Below, one piece after another: positions 1 through 8,612 of a stretch of DNA of 64,000 bases. Positions within the stretch are counted from its first letter, which is position 1; each line of letters opens with the position of its first letter. The stretch spans positions 1 to 64,000 of the forward strand of contig JALFOM010000148.1 in the NCBI GenBank assembly GCA_022782265.1, given 5' to 3'. Below the pieces are notes generated by a model. That model searched no databases. It worked only from the letters and a program-made list of their open reading frames with translations, and was not told the DNA's origin. Made by a program: the position numbers and the translations under genes. This DNA comes from Clostridiales bacterium. Its GTDB lineage: Bacteria; Bacillota; Clostridia; Oscillospirales; Oscillospiraceae.

Positions 1-5
1 AATGA

Positions 6-107
6 CAGCCCCCGAGTAGGGGGCTGCCAGAGATAATACTGTGGTTGTCAGACTATTCGGTGCCCCCTTAAGGGGGCGACCACAAGAGTTAGGCCCTTAT
101 AGGGCCT
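6..107. repeat. Cluster of three hairpins downstream of ABC exporter
   Basis: Three separate palindromes are visible: CAGCCCCC/GGGGGCTG (6-26), GCCCCCTTAAGGGGGC (62-77) and AGGCCCT/AGGGCCT (91-107). They lie just past the stop codon of the minus-strand exporter gene. Any of them may help terminate or protect that transcript, but none has a clean U-run on the minus strand. A fourth palindrome (113-135) sits inside the last codons of the gene itself. Confidence 0.6.
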
Positions 108-109
108 GT

Positions 110-2044
110 TCAAACCACCGGTTCAACCGGTGGTTTTGATTCAAGCTCAAAGGCGCCGGTGTAGAGCTGGTAGTAGGTGCCTTTTTCGGCGATCAGCTTT
201 TCATGGCTGCCGCGCTCGATGATGCGGCCGTGGTCCAGCACCATGATCACATCGGAGTTCATGACCGTGGAGAGCCGGTGGGCGATGACGAACACCGTTC
301 TGCCCTCCATCAGCTTGTCCATACCCTGCTGCACAATGGCCTCGGTGCGGGTGTCGATGGAGGAGGTGGCCTCGTCCAGAATCATCACCGGCGGATCGGC
401 CACGGCGGCTCTGGCAATGGCGATGAGCTGCCGCTGCCCCTGGGACAGGTTGGCACCGTTATTGGTCAGCATGGTGTCGTAGCCTCCGGGCAGGCGGCTG
501 ATAAAGTCGTCCGCTCCGGCGAGCCTTGCCGCCTCCCGGCAGTCTTCGTCGCTGGCGTCCAGCCGGCCGTAACGGATATTTTCCATTACGGTGCCGGTAA
601 ACAGGTTGGTGTCCTGCAGAACGATGCCCAGAGAGCGGCGCAGGTCGGATTTTTTGATCTTGTTGATGTTGATGCCGTCATAGCGGATCTTGCCGTCGGC
701 AATGTCGTAAAAACGGTTAATCAGGTTGGTGATGGTGGTCTTGCCCGCGCCGGTGGCGCCCACAAAGGCCACCTTCTGCCCCGGTTCCGCGTAGACAGAC
801 ACATCGTGCAGCACTTCCTTGCCCTCCACATAGGAGAAGTCCACATTGAAGAGCCGTACATCACCGCGAAGGGGCGTATAGGTCAGGCTTCCGTCGCTGT
901 GGGGATGCCGCCAGGCCCAGTGGCCGGTGTGCTTTTCGGTCTCCGTCAGGCTGCCGTCAGGGCCTTCCTCCACGTTGACCAGGGTGACGTAGCCCTCGTC
1001 GGCCTCCGGTTTTTCATCCATCAGGCTGAATACACGGGCAGCGCCGGCACCGGCCATGACGATGGAGTTGATCTGCTGGGAAAGCTGGTTCACGTTGCCG
1101 GTGAACTGCTTTGCCATGTTCAGGAAGGGCACAAGGATGCTGATGCTGAAGGCTTTGCCGGAAAGACTCAGATTGGGCAGGCCGGACAGAAGGAAAATGC
1201 CGCCGGCCAGCGCCAGGGTCACATACAGAATGTTGCCGATGTTGCCGATGATGGGGCCCAGTACGTTGGCATAGGCATTGGCCCGGAAACTGTTTTCAAA
1301 CAGCTCGCCGTTTATCCGGTCAAAGTCCTCGATGCTCTGCTCCTCGTGGCAGAACACCTTGACGACCTTCTGGCCGTTCATCATCTCCTGAATATAGCCC
1401 TCGGTGGAGGCAACGGACTTCTGCTGCCGCATAAAGTATTTTGCGGAGCCGCCGCCCACCTTTCTGGTGGCAAAGATCATCGCAGCGACGCCCAGAAGCA
1501 GAACCAGCGTCATCCATATGCTGAAGTAGAGCATGATGCTGAACACGCACAGAACAATGGCTCCGGCCTGAATGATGGAGGGCAGGGACTGGGATACCAT
1601 CTGGCGCAGGGTGTCGATATCGTTGGTATAATAGCTCATGATGTCGCCGTGCTTGTGGGTGTCAAAGTAGCGGACAGGCAGGTCCTGCATTCCGCCAAAC
1701 ATCTCCTGACGGAGCTTGTTCAGAAAGCCCTGGGTCATGTAGGCCATCAACTGGGAGTATGTCACCATGGAGAGGATGGACAGGACATACAGAACAATCA
1801 GCAGCGTGATATAAGGAAGAATCTCTGCCCTGGCCGCCGCCCAGTTGCCGTCCCGATACCACTTTTCCACAACGGCAAGAATGTTCTGAATGAACAGCGA
1901 GGGGATGGCTGAAACGATGGAGGAGAAGAGGATGCAGGCCATGGTTAGCGGCGCCAGAACGGGATAATAGCCAAACAGCTTTTTGATTACCCGCACAAGC
2001 GGATTTTTCCCTTTTTCGTAAGTCACGGGGGGCCGTTTATTCAT
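110..2044 (-). CDS. Heterodimeric ABC exporter subunit, permease plus ATPase
   Basis: Type IV ABC exporter half-transporter of 644 aa: six membrane segments in the first ~320 residues, then an ATPase domain. Walker A (GATGAGKTT) and Walker B with catalytic Glu (ILDEATS) are intact, but the signature motif reads LSQGQ instead of LSGGQ. It would pair with the 580-aa subunit encoded just upstream, whose Walker motifs are degenerate, giving one active and one degenerate site as in BmrCD/TM287-288. I use the inner ATG preceded by GGAGGTG rather than the ORF-track start; it overlaps the upstream stop by 8 bases. The substrate, perhaps a drug or lipid, is unknown. Confidence 0.93.
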   Translation of the reverse strand: MNKRPPVTYEKGKNPLVRVIKKLFGYYPVLAPLTMACILFSSIVSAIPSLFIQNILAVVEKWYRDGNWAAARAEILPYITLLIVLYVLSILSMVTYSQLMAYMTQGFLNKLRQEMFGGMQDLPVRYFDTHKHGDIMSYYTNDIDTLRQMVSQSLPSIIQAGAIVLCVFSIMLYFSIWMTLVLLLGVAAMIFATRKVGGGSAKYFMRQQKSVASTEGYIQEMMNGQKVVKVFCHEEQSIEDFDRINGELFENSFRANAYANVLGPIIGNIGNILYVTLALAGGIFLLSGLPNLSLSGKAFSISILVPFLNMAKQFTGNVNQLSQQINSIVMAGAGAARVFSLMDEKPEADEGYVTLVNVEEGPDGSLTETEKHTGHWAWRHPHSDGSLTYTPLRGDVRLFNVDFSYVEGKEVLHDVSVYAEPGQKVAFVGATGAGKTTITNLINRFYDIADGKIRYDGININKIKKSDLRRSLGIVLQDTNLFTGTVMENIRYGRLDASDEDCREAARLAGADDFISRLPGGYDTMLTNNGANLSQGQRQLIAIARAAVADPPVMILDEATSSIDTRTEAIVQQGMDKLMEGRTVFVIAHRLSTVMNSDVIMVLDHGRIIERGSHEKLIAEKGTYYQLYTGAFELESKPPVEPVV

Positions 2045-3779
2045 GCTCCTCACCTCCTCTGGTCTGCTGCTCATATACCTCCCTGTAAATGCTGCTGGAG
2101 GAGAGCAGCTGCTCGTGCTTGCCCACGGCGGAAATGCGGCCGTTATCCAGCACCACGATCATATCCGCGTCCTGCACGGAGGCGATGCGCTGGGCGATGA
2201 TGATCTTGGTGGTTTCCGGGATATAGGCGCGGAAGCCTTCACGGATCAGGGCGTCGGTCTTGGTGTCCACGGCGCTGGTGGAGTCGTCAAGAATGAGGAT
2301 CTTCGGTTTTTTCAGCAGGGCCCGGGCGATGCACAGCCGCTGCTTCTGGCCGCCGGAGACATTGGTGCCGCCCTGCTCGATCCGGGAGTCGTAGCCGTCG
2401 GGGAAGGAGCGGACAAACTCATCCGCCTGGGCCAGCTTACAGGCCTGAACGATCTCTTCGTCGCTGGCATTTTCGTTGCCCCAGCGCAGGTTCTCCTTGA
2501 TGGTGCCGGAGAACAGCAGGTTTTTCTGGAGCACTACGGATACTGCGCTTCGCAGGACTTCCAGATCATAGTCCCGTACGTCCACGCCGCCCACCTTCAC
2601 TTGGCCCTCGGTCACATCGTAGAGCCGGGGGATGAGCTGAATCAGGGTGGATTTGCTGGAGCCGGTGCCGCCAAGAATACCTACGGTCATGCCGGAATCA
2701 ATATGCAGGTCAATGCCCGCAAGAGCAAATTTTTTTGCCTCTTTGGAATATTTGAAGGAGACGCCGCTGAAATCCACGGAGCCGTCCTTTACCTGGGTCA
2801 CAGGCTCCGCCGGGTTGGCCAGGGCCGGTTCTTCGCAGAGCACTTCGTAGATTCTCTTCATGGACTCGGCGGACATGGTGAGCATCACATAGATCATGGA
2901 GATCATCATCAGCGACATGAGGATCATAAAGCCGTAAGTCAGCATGGCAGAGATCTGTCCCACATCGATAATCTGCCCGCTGCTGCTGACGATGAGCCTG
3001 GACCCTACGAACAGCACAAAGACCATGTTGAAGTATACGCAAAGCTGCATCAGCGGGGAGTTCAGAGCGACGATCCGCTCTGCTTTGGTAAAGTCCCTGC
3101 AGATGTCGTCCGACGCCTTGCCGAATTTGACTTTCTCATACTCCTCCCGGGAGAAGCCCTTGACCACCCGCATGGCCCGGACGTTTTCCTCAATGGATTC
3201 GTTCATTTTATCGTACTTTCTGAATACGGCCCGGAAAGCGGGCAGTGCCTTGCGCCCGATCAGGATAAGGCCGAAGAGAAGCACGGGCACGATGAAAAGG
3301 AAGGTGGATGCCAGCGGGCCGCCCATCACAAAGCCCATGACGATGGCAAACAGAAACATCAGCGGCGCCCTGACGGCGATACGGATCACCATCATGAAGG
3401 CCATCTGGGTGTTCACCACATCGGTGGTCATCCGTGTTACCAGCGAAGCGGAGGAGAAGCGGTCGATATTCTCAAAGGAGAAGGCCTGCACCCGGCTGAA
3501 AATATCATGCCGCAGGTTTTTGGCGAAACCGGCGGAGGCCTTCGCGGCAAAATAGCCCGCCGCCCCGCCGCAGCAGAGAGACAGCATGGCCATCAGCACC
3601 AGCAATCCCCCGGTCTTTACCACCGCGGACATGGATACGCCGGCCTTGATCGCGTTGACCAGATCGGCTGTATTGAAAGGGATCAATACCTCCAGAAAAA
3701 CTTCCCCCACAATAAAAATCAGGGTCAATATGGTGGGGAGCTTGTATTCCCTTACACAGGAAGCCAGTTTTTTAATCAT
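2037..3779 (-). CDS. Heterodimeric ABC exporter subunit with degenerate ATP site
   Basis: Second half-transporter (580 aa): an N-terminal six-helix membrane domain and a C-terminal ATPase. Its Walker A reads GGTGSSKST (Ser where Gly is normal) and Walker B ends LDDSTS, with Asp in place of the catalytic Glu, while its signature motif is intact (VSGGQ). This is the pattern of the degenerate partner in a heterodimeric exporter. It is translationally coupled to the MarR gene upstream (8-base overlap) and to the partner subunit downstream, so the three genes form an autoregulated operon. Confidence 0.93.
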   Translation of the reverse strand: MIKKLASCVREYKLPTILTLIFIVGEVFLEVLIPFNTADLVNAIKAGVSMSAVVKTGGLLVLMAMLSLCCGGAAGYFAAKASAGFAKNLRHDIFSRVQAFSFENIDRFSSASLVTRMTTDVVNTQMAFMMVIRIAVRAPLMFLFAIVMGFVMGGPLASTFLFIVPVLLFGLILIGRKALPAFRAVFRKYDKMNESIEENVRAMRVVKGFSREEYEKVKFGKASDDICRDFTKAERIVALNSPLMQLCVYFNMVFVLFVGSRLIVSSSGQIIDVGQISAMLTYGFMILMSLMMISMIYVMLTMSAESMKRIYEVLCEEPALANPAEPVTQVKDGSVDFSGVSFKYSKEAKKFALAGIDLHIDSGMTVGILGGTGSSKSTLIQLIPRLYDVTEGQVKVGGVDVRDYDLEVLRSAVSVVLQKNLLFSGTIKENLRWGNENASDEEIVQACKLAQADEFVRSFPDGYDSRIEQGGTNVSGGQKQRLCIARALLKKPKILILDDSTSAVDTKTDALIREGFRAYIPETTKIIIAQRIASVQDADMIVVLDNGRISAVGKHEQLLSSSSIYREVYEQQTRGGEEHE

Positions 3780-4236
3780 CGTTTAGTTTTCCTTTCCCAC
3801 AGCAGCCCGCGTTATCCAGCATGGTATCGGTCATGGCGATCAGCGAGGCCTTTTGCTCCGCGCTCAGACCGCTGCACAGCCTGTCAAACACCTGCCGGTC
3901 CACCTCGGCCATCTCCCGGCCCAGCTGCTTTGATTTTTCGGTGGAACAGATGCATTTATACCGCCGGTCTTTTTTGCCGGGCCTGCAGACCACAAAGCCC
4001 TGCTTTTCCAGCCGCTTGATGATTTCTGTCATCGTCGGGTGCGTCACATGGGTAGCAAGCTCCAGATCCTTCTGGTAGACCTCTCCCTGCCCGCAGCGCT
4101 CCAGCCGGCCAAGCTGTCCCAACACACCAAACTGTACGCCTGTCAGCTCTTTTTCCTTCAGCTGTTCGTCAAGCTGTTTTTTGAACGAACGGTGCAAAAG
4201 GGAAAAGCGCAGGCCGATGGGCATTTCTTTTTCCAT
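3772..4236 (-). CDS. MarR-family transcriptional repressor
   Basis: Winged-helix MarR regulator of 154 aa, with the DNA-recognition region around HVTHPTMTEIIKRLEKQGF and the wing at RPGKKDRRYK. I chose the ATG preceded by AGAGGTG; the ORF-track start lies upstream within the promoter. It is first in the operon with the two ABC exporter subunits. A palindrome directly downstream of its -10 box suggests repression of its own operon, released by a ligand that the exporter may also transport. The ligand cannot be inferred. Confidence 0.92.
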   Translation of the reverse strand: MEKEMPIGLRFSLLHRSFKKQLDEQLKEKELTGVQFGVLGQLGRLERCGQGEVYQKDLELATHVTHPTMTEIIKRLEKQGFVVCRPGKKDRRYKCICSTEKSKQLGREMAEVDRQVFDRLCSGLSAEQKASLIAMTDTMLDNAGCCGKGKLNDD

Positions 4237-4250
4237 GGTAACACCTCTAT

Positions 4251-4268
4251 TAAGTCGTGTACGACATA
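4251..4268. promoter_or_regulatory. Likely MarR operator palindrome
   Basis: TAAGTCGTGTACGACATA is an inverted repeat (GTCGT-GT-ACGAC with matching outer TA) lying between the -10 box and the ribosome-binding site of the MarR gene. A repressor bound here would block transcription of the exporter operon. The binding is inferred from position and symmetry. Confidence 0.7.
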
Positions 4269-4296
4269 TTTTAGCGGTATTCCCTATGAATGTCAA
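4268..4296 (-). promoter_or_regulatory. SigA-type promoter of the MarR/ABC exporter operon
   Basis: On the minus strand TTGACA (4291-4296) is followed after 17 bases by TAAAAT (4268-4273). The palindromic operator begins at the start site. Confidence 0.8.
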
Positions 4297-4331
4297 TATA
4301 CAAACGGTAAAAAATCTCCGGGCCGCTCAAG

Positions 4332-4360
4332 TTGACAAGAGGCGAATCATCTGCTAACAT
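4332..4360 (+). promoter_or_regulatory. SigA-type promoter of the sugar isomerase gene
   Basis: TTGACA (4332-4337), 17-base spacer, TAACAT (4355-4360), with a GGGAGGCGG ribosome-binding site before the ATG at 4399. Confidence 0.7.
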
Positions 4361-4398
4361 GTCCTCTTAACGAAGTTTCTTTACCGGGAGGCGGAATA

Positions 4399-5187
4399 AT
4401 GATCTCTTTTGGAATGCCCACGCTGATCGAACTGAACAGCCTTGAGGAGAGCGCGGCGCTGTGCCGGGAGCTGGGACTGAAGTTTATTGAACTGAACATG
4501 AGCTTCCCCCAGAACCAGCTGGAGAAGCTGGATGCGGATGAGCTGCTGCGGATAAAGGAGCGGTACGGCATTTTCTATACCGTGCATCTGGATGAGGAGC
4601 TGAACCCCTGCAGTCTGAACTCCGGGGTCAGACAGGCCTATGTGGAAAATGTGCTGGGCGTGGTGGAGCTGGCAAAAAAGCTGGGCATTCCCACCCTGAA
4701 TATGCACATGCTCCGGGGCATCTACTGCACCCTGCCTACAAAGCGGGTGTTTATCTATGAGGAAAACGAGCCGGTCTACCTGGAATACCTCCGGCAATTC
4801 CGCGACCGGGTGACGGAGGCCATCGGGGACAGCGGCGTGAAGATCTGCGTGGAAAACACCGACGGCTTTGACCTGCCCTTCCTGCTCCACGGGCTGGACC
4901 TGCTTCTGGAGAGCCCCGCCTTTGCCATGACCTATGATATCGGCCATGACTATGCCATAAACTGCGCCGACAAACCCATCATCATGGAGCGGGAAGAGCA
5001 TCTGATGCATATGCACATGCATGACGCTCTGGGGACCAAGGTACACTTGGCCCTGGGCGATGGGGAGATGGACCTGGAGAGCTACCTCCGCCTTGCGGCG
5101 GAGCATGACTGCCGGGTGGTGCTGGAGACCAAGACCGTGGCGGCTCTGCGGCAGTCCGCCCGCTGGCTGTATGGAAGAATCGTATGA
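4399..5187 (+). CDS. Sugar phosphate isomerase/epimerase, TIM barrel
   Basis: A 262-aa protein of the xylose-isomerase-like/AP endonuclease 2 TIM-barrel family. Metal-binding positions of that fold are visible as acidic and His residues in CVENTDG, YDIGHD, MHMHDALG and VLETKT, in the expected order along the second half of the barrel. Such proteins isomerise or epimerise sugars or inositols, or act as endonuclease IV; the short MHMHD motif and lack of endonuclease IV signatures favour a sugar substrate. It is a single gene with its own promoter and a strong terminator. The specific substrate is unknown. Confidence 0.8.
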   Translation: MISFGMPTLIELNSLEESAALCRELGLKFIELNMSFPQNQLEKLDADELLRIKERYGIFYTVHLDEELNPCSLNSGVRQAYVENVLGVVELAKKLGIPTLNMHMLRGIYCTLPTKRVFIYEENEPVYLEYLRQFRDRVTEAIGDSGVKICVENTDGFDLPFLLHGLDLLLESPAFAMTYDIGHDYAINCADKPIIMEREEHLMHMHMHDALGTKVHLALGDGEMDLESYLRLAAEHDCRVVLETKTVAALRQSARWLYGRIV

Positions 5188-5205
5188 GCGCTTGATGCAG
5201 ACCGA

Positions 5206-5250
5206 TAAAAAACACCCTCTCACGAAATGCTCGTGAGAGGGTGTTTTTTA
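5206..5250. terminator. Strong bidirectional terminator
   Basis: A 19-bp perfect stem, AAAAAACACCCTCTCACGA with its complement, with a 5-base loop and T-runs on both strands. It ends the isomerase gene on the plus strand and acpP on the minus strand. Confidence 0.92.
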
Positions 5251-5256
5251 CTTTGA

Positions 5257-5484
5257 TTACTGAAGCTTTTCCACGTAATCCACGATACGCTGGACAGTGA
5301 CAAGGTTTGCGGCTTCCTCATCGGAAATGGAGACGCCGAATTCGTCTTCAATGGACATGATGAGCTCGACAACGTCAAGAGAGTCTGCGCCCAGATCGTC
5401 AATCAGGTTGGTGTCCAGGGTGATAGTGTCGGGGCTGACTTCAAACTGCTCGGCCAGAGCTTTTTGTACTTTTTCAAAAATCAT
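5257..5484 (-). CDS. acpP: Acyl carrier protein
   Basis: A 75-aa acidic acyl carrier protein. The phosphopantetheine attachment Ser is in GADSLDVVEL near residue 36, and the length is normal. It carries growing acyl chains during fatty acid synthesis in the cytoplasm. It lies 52 bases downstream of jag in the same direction and ends at a shared terminator, so it is probably cotranscribed with the ribosome/insertase cluster. No fatty-acid synthesis genes are nearby, so it may be a second ACP or a relocated acpP. Confidence 0.93.
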   Translation of the reverse strand: MIFEKVQKALAEQFEVSPDTITLDTNLIDDLGADSLDVVELIMSIEDEFGVSISDEEAANLVTVQRIVDYVEKLQ

Positions 5485-5536
5485 TGTTCATTCCTCCGAT
5501 GTGCACAGCACATAAAGTATTTTTTCGGCTGCCTTA

Positions 5537-6283
5537 TTATGCCCATTCCCGGCTCTGGGGCTTGTTGTTAGGCTGTTCAGGCTTGACGTAGGACACGACC
5601 ACCCGGCGGTTGGGCTCAACTCCGGTGGAGCTGGTGGTCACGCCTTCATAATTCTGAAGCGCGGTGTGGATAACATGGCGCTCATAGGAGTTCATCGGCT
5701 CCAGAGCCATGCTGCGTTTGTATTTGATGGCCTTTTCCGCCATTTTTTCCGCAAGGCGGGTGAGAGATTCCTCTCTCTTGCTGCGGTAATTCTCTGCGTC
5801 CACACTGATGTGCAGATGCTTCTCACTGCCCCGGTTCACAGCGTAATTGGTCAGGTGCTGGATGGCGTCCAGGGTCTCGCCCCGGCGGCCGATGATGGCG
5901 CCCATACCGTTTCCGCTGAGGTTCACGTTGATGCCGCCGTTTTCACGGGTGCTGATCTCGATCTGGGCCTTTACGCCCATGCGCTCCAGCAGGCCGGAAA
6001 GGAACTGACGGATGGCGGCGTAATCGGGATCTTCATCCTCCGCTGCGGCTGCGGCCTTGACAGGCTCTGCAACGGGAGCGGCGGGAGCTTTCTCCTCCAC
6101 CGGGTCCGGCGCCTCGTAGCTTACGCGGATCACTGCGGGGGATGCGCCAATGCCCAGAAAACCGGACTTTGCGCGCTCAACAATTTCAACAGACACATCG
6201 TCACGATCCATGCCAAGCTCCGCCAGAGCGGCGGCGATGGCTTCATCCTCCGTGCGAGCGGTCTTTTCCAAAGTTTTGATCAT
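5537..6283 (-). CDS. jag: Jag/KhpB RNA-binding protein (SpoIIIJ-associated)
   Basis: A 248-aa protein with the three Jag domains: an N-terminal Jag_N segment (KTARTEDEAIAAALAELG), a central KH domain (GAIIGRRGETLDAIQHL) and a C-terminal R3H domain ending RRVVVSYVK. An Ala/Glu/Pro-rich linker separates Jag_N from KH. It binds RNA and in Firmicutes affects cell division and envelope synthesis; in spore-formers it is paired with SpoIIIJ. It sits 15 bases after yidC. An AGGAG box precedes the ATG. Confidence 0.95.
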   Translation of the reverse strand: MIKTLEKTARTEDEAIAAALAELGMDRDDVSVEIVERAKSGFLGIGASPAVIRVSYEAPDPVEEKAPAAPVAEPVKAAAAAEDEDPDYAAIRQFLSGLLERMGVKAQIEISTRENGGINVNLSGNGMGAIIGRRGETLDAIQHLTNYAVNRGSEKHLHISVDAENYRSKREESLTRLAEKMAEKAIKYKRSMALEPMNSYERHVIHTALQNYEGVTTSSTGVEPNRRVVVSYVKPEQPNNKPQSREWA

Positions 6284-6298
6284 ATCGAATACTCCTGT

Positions 6299-7636
6299 TT
6301 AATTTTCCTCATCGGACTGAGCGGTCTCATCGGCCGGAGTGATAACCGTCTCTTCGACCGGAGTGGCGACAGCCTCTTCCACGCTCTCGTCGATGGGGTC
6401 CGCGCCCTCAGACGCGGCAGCGGCGGCAAGGGTCGCTTCCTCCGCGTTTTCGGGATTGGTGAAGCGGTCTGCCACATAGGCGCGGCCGCGGGCATAGCGG
6501 CGGTTGCCCACCTGGGAGGCAGGCTTCTCCTCCTCCTTGATGCCCAGGCGCTCACGGCGTGCGGCGCGCTCCGCCTTGTCCAGGGCGGCCTTGCGCTCGT
6601 CCTGCTTCTGCTTTTCGTTGGCCTGGATCTTCTTCTTGCTGGTGTTGGTGTTCTTCTCGGTCTTGCCCTCGGCACGGAGACGCTCGGTCTCCAGACGCTT
6701 CTCCTCAAGCTCCTTCTCCCGGGCGCTGCGCATAGCCTGGCGCTCCGCATCCTCCTTGTCCAGCTTGCGCTTATACACCTTGGTCAGGACAAAATCGCGG
6801 ATCATGCCAAAAACGCTGTTGGCGATCCAGTAGATACCCATGGCGGCAGGCATGACAAAGCAGATCCAGATGGACATCAGGGGCATCATCAGGTTCATGG
6901 TCTTCATGGAAGCCTGGGTCTGCGCGTCCTGCTGGGGGTTGGCGGCGTTGCTCACCTTCATGGACAGCCAGGAGAGAGCGGCGGAGATGAAGGGGATCAG
7001 GAACAGGCCCAGAGCGGGCAGCCAGACGGAGACGTCGCTCCAGTCGGTCTTGACAAAGAAATTCCACTGGGGCTGAGAGCCCAGGTTCAGGCCCAGGAAG
7101 CCGAAGTCGACATCCAGCAGCCCGTCGATCTTACCGGCCAGGTCGGTGGCGACTGCGTCCCAGTGCTCATGGGCCAGATTGGCCAGCTTGATCTCCACAT
7201 AGGCGTCCGCCTTCGTGGGGATCGTATAGAGGCCGTTTGCCACAAAGTAGTCCTGAAGGGTGGCCACAACGTCCTGCGCGGCGAACATCATGCGGGTGAT
7301 GGGCTGGCGGATGACGCTGTACAGCGCAATCAGGATGGGGAAGGGGATAAGAGACCACAGGCAGCCGGACATGGGGTTGACGCCTTCCTCGCGGTAGAGG
7401 TTCTGCATCTCCTGATTCAGCTTCTGGGGGTTGCCCTCGTGCCGCCTCTGCAGCTCCTGAATACGGGGCTGGAGACGGGTTGAGCGCATCATGCTCTTTT
7501 TGCTCTTGGCCATGAAGGGAGTCAGGACCAGGTTCACCGCGAGAGCGAAGAGGATCACGGCAAGACCGTAGTTCCCGGTCAGCTCATAGAGCTTGACCAT
7601 CAGCCAGGCAAAGGGTTTAGTGATTGTTGCCCACAT
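6299..7636 (-). CDS. yidC: Membrane protein insertase YidC/SpoIIIJ
   Basis: YidC/Oxa1 insertase (445 aa) that inserts and folds proteins in the cytoplasmic membrane. The core follows the Gram-positive form: a first helix (YGLAVILFALAVNLVLTPF), a cytoplasmic coiled hairpin (RLQPRIQELQRRHEGNP), then helices around PMSGCLWSLIPFPILIALYSVI. Unusual features are a long extracytoplasmic segment between helices and a cytoplasmic C-terminal tail of about 150 residues, first Lys/Arg/Glu-rich and then acidic. No lipobox is seen. The basic part may contact ribosomes, which is inference. Confidence 0.95.
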   Translation of the reverse strand: MWATITKPFAWLMVKLYELTGNYGLAVILFALAVNLVLTPFMAKSKKSMMRSTRLQPRIQELQRRHEGNPQKLNQEMQNLYREEGVNPMSGCLWSLIPFPILIALYSVIRQPITRMMFAAQDVVATLQDYFVANGLYTIPTKADAYVEIKLANLAHEHWDAVATDLAGKIDGLLDVDFGFLGLNLGSQPQWNFFVKTDWSDVSVWLPALGLFLIPFISAALSWLSMKVSNAANPQQDAQTQASMKTMNLMMPLMSIWICFVMPAAMGIYWIANSVFGMIRDFVLTKVYKRKLDKEDAERQAMRSAREKELEEKRLETERLRAEGKTEKNTNTSKKKIQANEKQKQDERKAALDKAERAARRERLGIKEEEKPASQVGNRRYARGRAYVADRFTNPENAEEATLAAAAASEGADPIDESVEEAVATPVEETVITPADETAQSDEEN

Positions 7637-7680
7637 AGGTTACTCCTCAATATTCTTTTTTGTTGGGGCGACCGCCGGCT

Positions 7681-7899
7681 TCAGGGCACGGGGTCATAGA
7701 TGTCATAGTCCTTCCTGTGGAAGGGATGACAGCGGGAAATGCGCTTTAAGGCAAGCCAGCCGCCCTTCAGGGCGCCGTATTTTTCAATAGCCTCCAGCGC
7801 ATATTGGGAGCAGGTCGGGATAAAGCGGCAGCAGGCGGGACGGGAAGGGGAGATGTTCCGCTGGTAAAAGCGGATGGCGGCGAGCATAAGCTTTTTCAT
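7681..7899 (-). CDS. yidD: Membrane protein insertion efficiency factor YidD
   Basis: A 72-aa YidD homologue with the family pattern [31 protein letters not shown]. It is a membrane-associated helper of YidC-dependent insertion. The start ATG overlaps the rnpA stop (ATGA), the usual arrangement in the rpmH-rnpA-yidD-yidC cluster. Confidence 0.95.
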   Translation of the reverse strand: MKKLMLAAIRFYQRNISPSRPACCRFIPTCSQYALEAIEKYGALKGGWLALKRISRCHPFHRKDYDIYDPVP

Positions 7900-8243
7900 G
7901 CCCGGTCCTCCCGCAGAAGCCCCAGCGTGCCGCAGGCTTCCAGAAAGGCAGCGTTCATTTTGGCGTACCGGGCGCCCACACAGCGGGACCTGGCCACCAC
8001 GACGATATCAAAGCCCTTCTTCATGGCCGGGGAATTGAGGCGGCAGATCTCCCTTAAACGGCGGCGTACCCGGTTTCGCACCACGGCATGTCCCAGCTTT
8101 GTGGACACCGTGTAGCCCAGACGGTTCACGCCCAGGCTGTTGCGCCTGCAGTACAGCACCATATAAGGGGTCACAACGCTTTTGCCTTTGGCATACAGGC
8201 GTCTGAAATCACTGTTTTTTTTCAATGTGCACCTGGTATCCAA
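7896..8243 (-). CDS. rnpA: Ribonuclease P protein component
   Basis: The 115-aa protein subunit of RNase P, which assists the catalytic RNA in 5' processing of tRNA precursors. The basic motif [13 protein letters not shown] is the family signature, and FxRLYxKGKS near the N-terminus is also typical. The start is a TTG codon, supported by GGAGGTGA seven bases upstream. An internal TTG 18 bases downstream is possible but has no such site. It follows rpmH after a 109-base spacer with a hairpin. Confidence 0.94.
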   Translation of the reverse strand: MDTRCTLKKNSDFRRLYAKGKSVVTPYMVLYCRRNSLGVNRLGYTVSTKLGHAVVRNRVRRRLREICRLNSPAMKKGFDIVVVARSRCVGARYAKMNAAFLEACGTLGLLREDRA

Positions 8244-8292
8244 GACAAAATCACCTCCGGCCGGATGAAACCCGGAATATCCGCAAACACCT

Positions 8293-8315
8293 AAAGGGCG
8301 GATCGCTCCGCCCTA
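8293..8315 (-). terminator. Hairpin between rpmH and rnpA
   Basis: AGGGCGGA/TCCGCCCT stem with a 4-base loop between rpmH and rnpA, followed on the minus strand only by TTTAGG. It is probably a leaky attenuator or processing site that lets rpmH be made in excess over rnpA. Confidence 0.5.
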
Positions 8316-8352
8316 AAAATATTTACGATTTGACCTGCTTCACGAGTGGGGA

Positions 8353-8487
8353 TCAGGCGCTGAGCTGGGCTCTGCCTTTTGCTCTGCGGCGGGCAAGGAC
8401 TTTGCGGCCGTTGGCGGTCTTCATTCTCTTGCGGAAGCCGTGCTCCTTTTTGCGCTGGCGCTTTTTGGGCTGGTAGGTACGGAACAT
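8353..8487 (-). CDS. rpmH: 50S ribosomal protein L34
   Basis: A 44-aa ORF, too short for the track: it begins [18 protein letters not shown] and ends [12 protein letters not shown]. This is the highly basic, invariant L34 sequence, a structural protein of the large ribosomal subunit. AAAGGAG precedes the ATG. It heads the rpmH-rnpA-yidD-yidC-jag series under a consensus promoter. Unlike many bacteria, no dnaA lies next to it. Confidence 0.97.
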   Translation of the reverse strand: MFRTYQPKKRQRKKEHGFRKRMKTANGRKVLARRRAKGRAQLSA

Positions 8488-8520
8488 TTTCTGCACTCCT
8501 TTCAGGTGTAATACTCAACA

Positions 8521-8579
8521 TCGGGCAAGCCCGAAGTAGTTGACAAAACAAACACTCGGCGACGAGGGGTCGCCGAGTG
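8521..8579 (-). promoter_or_regulatory. Structured 5' leader of the rpmH operon
   Basis: The predicted transcript begins with a perfect 11-bp stem (CACTCGGCGAC and complement, 5-base loop, 8553-8579), followed by a second hairpin TCGGGC-aa-GCCCGA (8521-8534). A stem at the very 5' end could shield the mRNA from 5'-dependent decay. Both stems are seen directly; the function is inferred. Confidence 0.55.
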
Positions 8580-8582
8580 GAC

Positions 8583-8612
8583 ATTATAAACTATTTCATG
8601 TCAGTCTGTCAA
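8583..8612 (-). promoter_or_regulatory. rpmH: Consensus promoter of the rpmH operon
   Basis: Minus strand: TTGACA (8607-8612), 18-base spacer, TATAAT (8583-8588). Both hexamers are perfect, fitting strong constitutive expression of ribosomal genes. Confidence 0.85.

Noticed and set aside
2043-4019. 658-aa plus-strand ORF
   Set aside because: Antisense shadow of the ABC and MarR genes, with no domain and low-complexity His/Gly content.
5666-7483. 605-aa plus-strand ORF
   Set aside because: Antisense shadow of jag and yidC.
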